Shown here in pieces: positions 7,506 through 15,214 of a stretch of DNA of 64,000 nt; the first letter of the stretch is position 1; the number at the start of each line of letters is the position of its first letter. The stretch covers positions 62,001 through 126,000 of the forward strand of contig NZ_JOAP01000008.1 of the NCBI RefSeq assembly GCF_000720475.1, given 5' to 3'. The position numbers and the translations under genes were made by a program. Below the pieces are notes generated by a model, which was not told where the DNA came from, ran no database searches, and saw only the letters and a program-made list of their open reading frames with translations. Source of the stretch: Streptomyces aureocirculatus. GTDB lineage: Bacteria; Actinomycetota; Actinomycetes; Streptomycetales; Streptomycetaceae.

Positions 7506-8743
7506 GCCTCCTCCCTCGGCTCGCCCCACGTCTCGTGCTCCTGGCGGCCGGCACCGTCCCGGGCCAGGTCGCTTCGGCCACCGCAGCCGCCGCGCCGCGC
7601 GAGCAGTGCGCCGAGCCGTGGCCAACCGCGTTCGCGGACGAAGCCACGCGCACCCCAGCGCAGCGCGGGCACGGTCGTCACCAGGCCCGACGGGCCGCGC
7701 TCCAGGACCTGCACCTCCGCCAGGCGGCGTCGGCCCGCCGGGTCACGGGCGAGATGGAGGACCACGGACAGGGCGGCCGCCACTTGGCTGTGCAGCGCGG
7801 CGCGGTCGAGTCCGGCAGCCGTGCCCAGCGCCTCCAGACGGGCCGGTACGTCGGCGGCGGCGTTCGCGTGCACCGTGCCGCAACCGTCGTGGCCCGTGTT
7901 CAGAGCGGCCAGCAGATGTACCACCTCGGGGCCCCGCACCTCGCCCACCACGAGCCGGTCCGGGCGCATCCGCAGGGCCTGGCGCACCAGGTCGTCGAGG
8001 CCCACCGTGCCCACGCCTTCCTGGTTGGGCGGCCGGGCCTCCAGGCGCACCACGTGCGGGTGTTCGGGGCGCAGCTCGGCGGAGTCCTCGGCCAGGACGA
8101 TGCGCTCCCGCTGCCCGACGAGGCCGAGCAGGGTGGACAGCAGCGTCGTCTTGCCGCTGCCCGTGCCGCCGCTGATGAGGTAGGAGAGGCGGGCGTCGAG
8201 CAGTCGGTGGAGCATCCGGTCGCCGCCGGGTGGCACCGTGCCCGCGGCGACCAGCTCGGCGAGCGTGAAGGCGCGGGGCCGCACGACCCGCAGGGACAGA
8301 TACGCCGAGCCGACGGCGACCGGTGGCAGCACCGCGTGCAGGCGGGTGCCGTCCGGCAGACGGGCGTCGACCCAGGGCCGGGCGTCGTCGAGGCGCCGTC
8401 CCGCCACGGTCGCGAGCCGCTGGGCGAGGCGCCGGACCGCCGGGGCGTCCCGGAAGGCGACGTCGGTGAGCTCGAGGCCGCGGCCGCGGTCCACCCAGAC
8501 GCGGTCCGGAGCGGACACCAGCACGTCGGTCACGGCCGGGTCTTCGAGCAGCGGCTCCAGGGGACCTGCACCCACCAACTCCGAACGCAACTGCTCGGCC
8601 GCGCCGAGGATTTCGGCGTCTCCCAGGACCCGCCCTTGTGCCCGCAGGGCCTCGGCGACCCGGGCCGGCGTCGGCTCGGTGCCGTTGGCCGCGAGCCACT
8701 GCCGTACGCCGTCCAGCATCCGGGCGCCCACCACCGTGCTCAT
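7502..8743 (-). CDS. TadA/CpaF-type pilus assembly ATPase
   Basis: 413-aa secretion ATPase of the VirB11/CpaF branch. The N-terminal domain leads to a Walker A motif GGTGSGKTTLLS (about residue 195), an Asp box (ERIVLAEDSAEL), a Walker B-like region (RMRPDRLVVGEVRGPE) and a His box (NTGHDGCGTVHAN). It powers pilin extraction and assembly at the inner membrane. It overlaps the upstream CpaE-like gene by 4 bp and the downstream tadB by 4 bp. The C-terminal 50 residues are Arg/Gly-rich and poorly conserved in appearance. Confidence 0.92.
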   Translation of the reverse strand: MSTVVGARMLDGVRQWLAANGTEPTPARVAEALRAQGRVLGDAEILGAAEQLRSELVGAGPLEPLLEDPAVTDVLVSAPDRVWVDRGRGLELTDVAFRDAPAVRRLAQRLATVAGRRLDDARPWVDARLPDGTRLHAVLPPVAVGSAYLSLRVVRPRAFTLAELVAAGTVPPGGDRMLHRLLDARLSYLISGGTGSGKTTLLSTLLGLVGQRERIVLAEDSAELRPEHPHVVRLEARPPNQEGVGTVGLDDLVRQALRMRPDRLVVGEVRGPEVVHLLAALNTGHDGCGTVHANAAADVPARLEALGTAAGLDRAALHSQVAAALSVVLHLARDPAGRRRLAEVQVLERGPSGLVTTVPALRWGARGFVRERGWPRLGALLARRGGCGGRSDLARDGAGRQEHETWGEPREEA

Positions 8744-9858
8744 ACGCCCTCACCGACCCCGGTCGGCAGCCGCTCCCAGAAGGCCGTGCAGAAGCGGGCG
8801 AGCGGCCCGCGCGCCGCGCCTCCCGGGGGCCGTCCGCCGCTCTGCGCGGCCCGCAGACCGTGCTCCCAGGGCAGGACACCGGCGAGCGGGAGGCAGAGCA
8901 GTCGGGCCGTCTCGTCCGCGTCCAGCTTGTCGCCCGCGAACGGGTCGGGGCCCGGGGTGGCGACGACCCGCAGATCCCGCAGGACCATGCCCGCCGCCGA
9001 CGCGACCCGGCGCGCCCCTGCCACCGCGCGCAGTTCCGCGGGCACCAGAAGCAGACCGAGGTCCAGTTGTGCCAAAGACTCGGCGACCACCTCGTCCACC
9101 CGGCGGGGCAGGTCGACGACCACCACCCCGCCGCGCCTGCGGGCGGCCGCCAGGACGGCCCGCACGGCCTCCGGCGCGATGGTCACGGTGTCGCCGCGGT
9201 CCCAACTGAGGACCCGCAGGTCGTGCAGCGCGGGCAGCGACTCCTCCAGGGCGCCGCCGCCGACCCGGCCCCGGGACCGCGCGAACGCGGGCCAGCGCAA
9301 GCCCTCGGTGGTCTCCCCGCCGAGCAGCACATCGAGTCCGCCGCCCAGCGGGTCGGCGTCGACCAGCATGGTGCGCCGCCCGGTCCGCGCCGCCGTGACG
9401 GCCAGGGCGCACGCCAGCGTGGAGGCCCCGGCGCCGCCGCGGCCGCCGATGACACCGATGGTCAGGGCGGGCCTCCCGGCGCCTTCGGCGACGTCGGCGA
9501 TGCGGTCCACCAGCCACTGTTCACCGTCGGGAAGAACGAGCACGTCGTCCGCGCCGATCTCCACAGCGCGCCGCCACACCCCCGGATCGTCCTGGTCCCG
9601 CCCCACGAGCACGACCCCGCGCCGTCGGGCGGCGCCACGCACCCGGTCCGCCGCGTCGTCCCCGACGAGGACGAGCGGCGCGGATTCCCAGCCGCCCCTG
9701 CGCTCGGGCACGCCGTGGTGCACCTCCGGCCGTGCTCCCGCCGCTGCGCACAGCCGCAGCAGGTCGTCCAGCAGGTCCACGTCCTCCGTGACGATCAGCG
9801 GTCCGCCCGCCTGTTCCCCGGACGACGGCGGTGTGTCGCACGCAATGACTTCACTCAC
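8740..9858 (-). CDS. CpaE/Ssd-like MinD-family ATPase (septum-site/pilus localisation)
   Basis: 372 aa if translation starts at GTG 9858, which has a good upstream GGAAG; ATG 9912 is the longer alternative. An N-terminal receiver-like region precedes a MinD/ParA domain with the deviant Walker A GGRGGAGASTLACAL, followed by DADPLGGGLDVLLG and VVVDLPRR. Actinobacterial homologues are annotated as septum-site-determining protein Ssd. In Tad loci the CpaE-like ATPase localises the machine. It is the first gene of the operon. Confidence 0.85.
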   Translation of the reverse strand: MSEVIACDTPPSSGEQAGGPLIVTEDVDLLDDLLRLCAAAGARPEVHHGVPERRGGWESAPLVLVGDDAADRVRGAARRRGVVLVGRDQDDPGVWRRAVEIGADDVLVLPDGEQWLVDRIADVAEGAGRPALTIGVIGGRGGAGASTLACALAVTAARTGRRTMLVDADPLGGGLDVLLGGETTEGLRWPAFARSRGRVGGGALEESLPALHDLRVLSWDRGDTVTIAPEAVRAVLAAARRRGGVVVVDLPRRVDEVVAESLAQLDLGLLLVPAELRAVAGARRVASAAGMVLRDLRVVATPGPDPFAGDKLDADETARLLCLPLAGVLPWEHGLRAAQSGGRPPGGAARGPLARFCTAFWERLPTGVGEGV

Positions 9859-10385
9859 GATCTTCCGGCCCCCTCTCGCTGCAAGTCCCTTCGAATGCGC
9901 GGTTGTGCGCATCCGGATCTGCGTACGCGAAGACCGGCCAATGGAATCCGGCCATGAACTTCACGAACGGAATCCAGCGTGCGGCGATCCCGGAAATCGT
10001 GTGGATCTTGGTCAATAACTGTGGAGAACGGGCCGGTTGTGGATATCTCCTTCACCCACACCGGTGACGGCCCGAACGTCTTCCAGAGCGCAGCCTCACG
10101 AACACGCACAGTGACGAATCTTGGGCGCGCGACATCGGCGCCACCGAGGCGCGACAAGGGCGCAGACGATCAGAAAAGATCAGGAAAGGAGGGTGAAAAC
10201 CCATCCGGACATGCGACGACCCCCGCCGGGGGGGAGAGCGGGGGTCGTCCCCTCGGTCCGACTCGGGGGGGGAGGAGCCAGACCGGGTTAGCACGGTCGC
10301 GAACGATCCGTGACTTCCATGGTGTACCCGAGAGCCTTCTCAGGCAAACCCACGCGCCTCAGCTTACGCCGAATGGTGGGCGCCT
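9859..10385. other. Divergent intergenic region between Tad operon and HAD gene
   Basis: No supported gene. It should hold the promoter of the Tad operon (minus strand) and of the HAD gene (plus strand). It contains a strong hairpin at 10215-10249 and a 28-bp GC/AT mixed stretch at 10000-10060 that could carry promoter elements, but I cannot assign -10/-35 boxes with confidence. Confidence 0.5.
10215..10249. terminator. Perfect 12-bp hairpin
   Basis: GACGACCCCCGC and GCGGGGGTCGTC are perfectly complementary around an 11-nt loop. No U-tract follows on either strand. It lies about 135 bp upstream of the HAD start, so it is either an orphan terminator or a leader structure. Confidence 0.5.
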
Positions 10386-11210
10386 ATGCTCGACCTCGTG
10401 GAAAACCACCCCCTGCCCCGCACAGCCGCCTTCTTCGACCTGGACAAGACGGTCATTGCGAAGTCGAGCACGCTCACCTTCAGCAAGTCGTTCTACCAAG
10501 GCGGCCTGATCAACCGCAGGGCGGTACTGCGAACCGCATATGCCCAGTTCGTGTTCCTGGCCGGCGGCGCCGACCACGACCAGATGGAGCGAATGCGCTC
10601 GTACCTGTCCTCGCTGTGCCGGGGGTGGAACGTCCAGCAGGTCAAGGAGATCGTCGCGGAGACACTGCACGACCTGATCGACCCCATCATCTACGACGAG
10701 GCCGCCTCGCTGATCGAGGAGCACCACACCGCGGGGCGCGACGTCGTCATCGTCTCCACATCGGGGGCCGAGGTGGTCGAGCCGATCGGCGAACTCCTGG
10801 GCGCCGACCGGGTGGTGGCCACCCGCATGGTCGTCGGCGACGACGGCTGCTTCACGGGCGAAGTGGAGTACTACGCATACGGGCCGACCAAGGCGGAGGC
10901 CGTCCGGGAGCTCGCCGAGTCGGAGGGGTACGACCTGGAGCGCTGCTTCGCCTACAGCGACTCGGCCACGGACGTTCCCATGCTCGAATCCGTGGGCCGT
11001 CCGCACGCCGTCAACCCCGACCGGGCGCTGCGCCGCGAGGCCCTCGCGCGCGAGTGGCCGATTCTCGACTTCCACCGCCCCGTGCGGCTCAAGCAGCGGC
11101 TGCCCGCACCGCCCCGCCCCGCACTGGTCGCGGCGGCCGCGGTCGGCGCCGCGGCGGCCACCGCGGGCATCGTGTGGTTCGCAAGCCGCCGCCGCGCCGC
11201 CATCGACTGA
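10386..11210 (+). CDS. HAD-superfamily IB phosphatase (SerB-like), membrane-tailed
   Basis: 274 aa. HAD motif I is AFFDLDKTV with both catalytic Asp residues. Motif II is VIVSTSG, and the motif III/IV region has CFAYSDSATDVPML. An alpha-helical cap lies between motifs I and II, as in subclass IB (phosphoserine phosphatase-like) enzymes. The C-terminus adds an Ala-rich hydrophobic helix (LVAAAAVGAAAATAGIVWF) followed by Arg residues, suggesting tail anchoring in the membrane. The substrate is unknown. Close relatives lie beside the Tad/Ssd locus in Streptomyces (recalled), but a functional link is not shown. Confidence 0.85.
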   Translation: MLDLVENHPLPRTAAFFDLDKTVIAKSSTLTFSKSFYQGGLINRRAVLRTAYAQFVFLAGGADHDQMERMRSYLSSLCRGWNVQQVKEIVAETLHDLIDPIIYDEAASLIEEHHTAGRDVVIVSTSGAEVVEPIGELLGADRVVATRMVVGDDGCFTGEVEYYAYGPTKAEAVRELAESEGYDLERCFAYSDSATDVPMLESVGRPHAVNPDRALRREALAREWPILDFHRPVRLKQRLPAPPRPALVAAAAVGAAAATAGIVWFASRRRAAID

Positions 11211-11626
11211 GGGGCTGACCAGGGCCGGAGCGTCCAGCAGCGAGGTCCGACGAGGCGTGCGCGAGCCTCCGTCCGGCCCGCCCTCGACCCGCCGTCCGAT
11301 TCACCCTTGTTTGAACCTAAAAGTAAAGAAGTGCTGTCAGGGCTTCCACTTGCTCCAGGACAGGAGTACAAAGGAGTCAACGGCCCGCGAGACCAAGGAA
11401 ATCCGAGAGGATCACCTTTATCCGCAATGATTGGCCCCACGGACCGAAGCATGGTCATCGAGCACCCACGCGACGTCGACCCGTCGATTACGGGCCAGCC
11501 GCACCAGGTGACGGGCAAAGTTCCCGACCTGATGGGCAACCATTCGAGGACGCTTGGTAACCCGGTGAACATGCCAGCGGCGGTACGAATTCTCGTACCG
11601 CCGCAACCCTGTCCGGGGTGATCGCC
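11211..11626. other. Intergenic region with possible 64-aa ORF at 11427-11621
   Basis: About 415 bp. The first part (11300-11420) is AT-rich for this genome and includes GAGAGGATCACC upstream of an ATG at 11427. The plus frame 11427-11621 has about 80 percent GC at third positions, consistent with a small protein, but it runs into the terminator-like hairpin at 11577-11604 and resembles nothing I recognise. I treat it as an unproven small gene. Confidence 0.35.
11577..11604 (-). terminator. Probable terminator of the Fic-like gene
   Basis: GCGGCGGTACGA and TCGTACCGCCGC form a perfect 12-bp stem with a 4-nt loop (ATTC). It lies about 22 bp beyond the stop codon of the minus-strand gene ending at 11627. 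There is no T-run, as is common for actinobacterial terminators. Confidence 0.65.
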
Positions 11627-12442
11627 TCAGGCCGCCCCACGTTGCAGTGCCTCGCACACCGCGGTCGACTCCCTGGCTCCCAGCTCGACCGCCTTCCCGC
11701 AGTGCGTGATCCAGGCGGCCATGCCCTCCGGAGTCCCGGACACATATCCCTCAAGGGCGCCGACATAGGCCGCGCGCCCCAGCTCCGCGTGGCCCGCCTC
11801 GGCCGGACAGATGGACTTCGGGTCCAGGCCGCTGCCCACCAGGACGATGCGCTCGGCGGCACGCGCGACCAGACCGTTGCACGACCCGAAGGGCCGCAGG
11901 GCCGCCAGCTCGCCGTGCACCACGGCCGCCGTCACCAGGGCCGGCGCCGCACTGCCCGCGATCACCAGTTGCGCGAGCCCTTCGAGGCGCCCCGCCACCT
12001 CCTCGGCGTCCGGCAGGTCCAGCTCGATCAACGGCTCCCGCACCGGCTCACCGGCGAGCCGCGGACGGCCCGCGGCCTCGTCGGAGTCGGCCGCGGCGAC
12101 CAGATGCAGCCGGGCGAGCACGCGCAGCGGTGACTGCCGCCAGATGGAGAGGAGCTGCCCCGCCTCCGCACTCAGCCGCAGCGCGGCGCCCATCACGCGC
12201 ACATCGCCCTCGCCGCCGAAGTCACTGCGCCTGCGGACCTCCTCCAAGGCCCACTCGGCGCCGGACAGCGCCGCGGACCCGCGAGCACCGCGCAGCGCCG
12301 CCTCGGCGGTGACCTCGGTGCTGCGCCGCCGCATGACCCGGTGGCCGTAGACCCGGTCGACGGCCTTGCGCACGGAGTCCACGGAGTCGGCCACGCCGGG
12401 CAGCGCGCCGAGAGCAACCAACGGATCGGCATTCGTACTCAT
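11627..12442 (-). CDS. Degenerate Fic-fold protein (often annotated oxidoreductase)
   Basis: 271 aa from ATG 12442. It is helical throughout, with a central segment AALRPFGSCNGLVARA that aligns with the Fic core HPFxxGNGRxxR. The catalytic His is Leu/Arg-shifted, GNGR becomes SCNGL, and only the Pro-Phe, Asn and final Arg survive. The fold may be Fic/Doc-like, but AMP-transferase activity is unlikely. Homologues are commonly labelled oxidoreductase in Streptomyces; I see no cofactor motif supporting that. It is divergent from the ParA-like gene, with 116 bp between starts. Confidence 0.6.
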   Translation of the reverse strand: MSTNADPLVALGALPGVADSVDSVRKAVDRVYGHRVMRRRSTEVTAEAALRGARGSAALSGAEWALEEVRRRSDFGGEGDVRVMGAALRLSAEAGQLLSIWRQSPLRVLARLHLVAAADSDEAAGRPRLAGEPVREPLIELDLPDAEEVAGRLEGLAQLVIAGSAAPALVTAAVVHGELAALRPFGSCNGLVARAAERIVLVGSGLDPKSICPAEAGHAELGRAAYVGALEGYVSGTPEGMAAWITHCGKAVELGARESTAVCEALQRGAA

Positions 12443-12558
12443 GAGTACGACCCTACGCACCACAGGAGCGCCCGCCACGAAGGAGTGGTCTTCTTCACGC
12501 GAACCGGGCCTCTACCAGCGAACGCGGGCCCTCGCGCAAGATCACATGGCTACGCTAC

Positions 12559-13545
12559 ATGAACATGAAGATCGCTTTCGTGGGGAAGGGCGGCAGCGGC
12601 AAGACCACGCTGTCCTCGCTCTTCATCCGACACCTCGCCGCCACCGGCGCACCCGTCGTCGCGGTGGACGCCGACATCAACCAGCACCTGGGCGCCGCCC
12701 TCGGCTTCGACGACGAGCAGTCCGCCCAACTGCCCGCCATGGGTGGCAGGCTGCCGTTGATCAAGGACTATCTGCGCGGGACCAACCCGCGCATCACCGG
12801 CGCCGACACGATGATCAAGACGACCCCGCCCGGCGCGGGCTCGCGGCTGCTGCGGATCCGCGAGGACAACCCGGTGTACGAAACGTGTGCGCGGGCGGTG
12901 GAACTCGACGGCGGCGCCGTGCGTTTGATGGTCACCGGGCCGTTCACCGAAGCCGACCTCGGTGTCGCCTGCTACCACTCCAAGACCGGAGCGGTCGAAC
13001 TGCTCCTGAACCACCTGGTCGACGGCCGCGACGAGTACGCGGTGGTCGACATGACCGCGGGCTCGGACTCCTTCGCCTCCGGGATGTTCACCCGCTTCGA
13101 CATGACGTTCCTCGTCGCCGAGCCGACCCGGAAGGGAGTCTCCGTCTATCGCCAGTACAAGGACTACGCACACGACTTCGGCGTCGACCTCAAGGTCGTC
13201 GGCAACAAGGTGCAGGGCCAGGACGACCTCGACTTCCTGCGCGAGCAGGTCGGCGACGACCTCCTGGTGACCATCGGGCACTCCGACTGGGTGCGCTCCA
13301 TGGAGAAGGGCCGTCCGCCCCGGTTCGAACTCCTGGAGGAGGCCAACCGCCTCGCCCTGAACACACTCCACGAAGCGGCCGACGCCACGTACGAGCGCCG
13401 CGACTGGGAGCGCTACACCCGCCAGATGGTCCACTTCCACCTGAAGAACGCACAGAGCTGGGGCAACGAGCGGACCGGAGCCGACCTGGCCGCCCAGGTC
13501 GACCCCGACTTCGTCCTGCGCGAGCACGCACCGGCGACGGCCTGA
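12559..13545 (+). CDS. ParA/CooC-like P-loop ATPase
   Basis: 328 aa. The deviant Walker A FVGKGGSGKTTLSSL starts at residue 7. AVDADINQHLG follows, then a Walker B-like VVDMTAGSDSFASG and a nucleotide-base motif with VGNKVQG. The overall pattern is closest to CooC-type metallocentre-assembly or MinD-like ATPases that act as dimeric switches. No nickel or CODH gene is nearby, so the target is unknown. The first AUG has a usable AUG two codons downstream (MNMK), so the precise start is ambiguous by two residues. Confidence 0.8.
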   Translation: MNMKIAFVGKGGSGKTTLSSLFIRHLAATGAPVVAVDADINQHLGAALGFDDEQSAQLPAMGGRLPLIKDYLRGTNPRITGADTMIKTTPPGAGSRLLRIREDNPVYETCARAVELDGGAVRLMVTGPFTEADLGVACYHSKTGAVELLLNHLVDGRDEYAVVDMTAGSDSFASGMFTRFDMTFLVAEPTRKGVSVYRQYKDYAHDFGVDLKVVGNKVQGQDDLDFLREQVGDDLLVTIGHSDWVRSMEKGRPPRFELLEEANRLALNTLHEAADATYERRDWERYTRQMVHFHLKNAQSWGNERTGADLAAQVDPDFVLREHAPATA

Positions 13546-13573
13546 CCACCACGGGCGGCACCCGACCGGACCC

Positions 13574-13618
13574 GCTCAGCTCACCGCTTGGCCGGTGCTC
13601 AGCTCACCGCTTGGCCGG
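13574..13618. repeat. 23-bp tandem duplication at a 3' gene end
   Basis: GCTCAGCTCACCGCTTGGCC plus GG occurs twice with a 1-bp spacer. The second copy contains the last codons and stop of the minus-strand lipoprotein gene; the first copy is an exact duplicate beyond the stop. It is probably a recent slippage event without coding effect. Confidence 0.85.
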
Positions 13619-14917
13619 CTCCGCGCCCGGGACTCCCTTGGGTGCGGGGGCGGGCCGGGCGGACAGGTAGGCGCGCCAGCCCTCCTTGGGGGCCTTGCCG
13701 ACGCCGAGCTTGGTCAGCCTGGCGAGGACCTGCGGGTCCTGTGCGTCCAGCCAGTCGGCGAGCTGCCGGAAGGAGACACAGCGCACTTCGCGCTTGGTGC
13801 AGACGCGCTCGATGGTCTCCTCGATGGCACGCATGTACGTGCCGCCGTTCCACGACTCGAAGTGGTTGCCGATGATGAGGGGAGCACGGTTGCCGTTGTA
13901 GGCGCGCTTGAAGCCCTTGATCAGACCGTCGCGCATCTGGTCGCCCCAGTACTCGTGCTTGTCCGGGTCGCCCTGTGAGGTCGAACCGGACTGGTTGACC
14001 ATGAAGTTGTAGTCCATGGTGAGCGTCTCGAAGCCGCGCCCCGGGACCGGGACGAGCTGCATGGACAGGTCCCAGAGGCCGCGCTTCTTCTTGGGCCAGA
14101 CCTGGTTGTTCACTCCGCTGGTGTCGTAGCGGAAGCCGAGTTCACGGGCCGCGCGCATGAAGTTGGTGCGTCCTTCGAGGCAGGGGGTGCGGGCACCGAT
14201 GAGCTCCCTGTCGTAGTCGAAGGGAAGCGGCTTCGCGCCGCGTCGGCCCGTGTTGGTCTTCCATGCCTTCACAAAGGACTTGGCCTGGCGGATCTCGCTC
14301 TTCCAGTCCGCGACCGACCACTCGCCGACGCCGCGCCCCGCCCCGCAGAAGTGGCCGTTGAAGTGGGTGCCGATCTCGTTGCCCTCGAGCCAGGCGCCGC
14401 GGAGCTGCTCCACGGTGTCCTTGATTCCCCGGCGGTCGTTGAAGCCGATGTCCGAGGCGCCGGCCAGGTGCTGAGGCGGCTTGTAGAGCTTGCGCTTGTT
14501 TTCGGGGAGCAGGTACACGCCGCTGAGGAAGTACGTCATCGTCGTGTTGTTCCGCTTGGCGACCTTGCGGAAGTGGGAGAACAGCTTCTGACTGTCCTCA
14601 CCGGCGCCGTCCCAGGAGAAGACCACGAACTGGGGTGGCTTCTGGCCCGGTCTCAGCCGCTCGGGACGGGGCAGCTTCGGCTGTTGCCCGGTGAACGCGG
14701 TCGAACCGTCCCCGATCAGCCGCACCGCGGTCTTGGGCGCCGGAGCGCCCGCAGGCTTCTTCGCGCCGTGTGCGCCTGACTCCGCGCCGGACTTGTCGTC
14801 CGCGCATCCGGCCAGCGCCGCCGCGCCGACCGCGAGCGCGACCAGACCCGCGCCCGCCCGCCGCGCCCGCGCGCCAGTACGGCCCTGGGCGGCTGAGGTC
14901 CTTGGGGTGGCGGCCAT
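13604..14917 (-). CDS. Polysaccharide deacetylase-like lipoprotein
   Basis: 437 aa with a Sec signal and a lipobox (GAAALAGCADD, Cys around residue 38), so it should be a surface lipoprotein. The body resembles the NodB/carbohydrate esterase 4 fold: VVFSWDGAGED near residue 100 replaces the TFDDG motif, and EIGTHFNGHFCG around residue 180 resembles the metal-binding HTxxH element. IIGNHFESW and the C-terminal SFRQLADWL match later barrel strands. The second metal His is partly altered, so catalysis is uncertain. The ribosome binding site GGTGGGCGGAAG precedes the ATG. The gene stands alone, divergent from the SulP fusion. Confidence 0.75.
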   Translation of the reverse strand: MAATPRTSAAQGRTGARARRAGAGLVALAVGAAALAGCADDKSGAESGAHGAKKPAGAPAPKTAVRLIGDGSTAFTGQQPKLPRPERLRPGQKPPQFVVFSWDGAGEDSQKLFSHFRKVAKRNNTTMTYFLSGVYLLPENKRKLYKPPQHLAGASDIGFNDRRGIKDTVEQLRGAWLEGNEIGTHFNGHFCGAGRGVGEWSVADWKSEIRQAKSFVKAWKTNTGRRGAKPLPFDYDRELIGARTPCLEGRTNFMRAARELGFRYDTSGVNNQVWPKKKRGLWDLSMQLVPVPGRGFETLTMDYNFMVNQSGSTSQGDPDKHEYWGDQMRDGLIKGFKRAYNGNRAPLIIGNHFESWNGGTYMRAIEETIERVCTKREVRCVSFRQLADWLDAQDPQVLARLTKLGVGKAPKEGWRAYLSARPAPAPKGVPGAEPAKR

Positions 14918-15214
14918 CTTCCGCCCACCTTCTTCCGTACAAGTCGGGACAGAACGTCAGCAACTTCGCACGGGGCCCTCAGGGATTTATACCGACAAGC
15001 CGATCAGTATTTTTATTCACTCGTTGGGGTGATCACCTGCCCCATTTGCGCCTAAAATCCATGTACGACCTTTACTCTGCATTACGATTCGTTTACTGAG
15101 AGTTGAGGCATCCCGCCGCTGCAACGCCGTGACCCACGGCCGCGACCCGCCCCCCGGCAACCACCGGAGGACCCCTTGTTCCGCGACCGCGCCGCCCCGG
15201 AGGAGACGGGAAAC
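14918..15214. promoter_or_regulatory. AT-rich divergent promoter region
   Basis: This 297-bp gap between two divergent genes includes 14980-15100, which is much richer in A/T (for example GGGATTTATACCG, TATTTTTATTC, CCTAAAATCC) than the rest of the window. That is typical of a promoter region with possible nucleoid-protein binding. Specific boxes are not assigned. Confidence 0.5.

Noticed and set aside
7055..10018. 987-residue plus-strand frame across the Tad operon
   Set aside because: Arg/Pro/Ala-rich antisense artefact of high GC; all conserved motifs lie on the minus strand.
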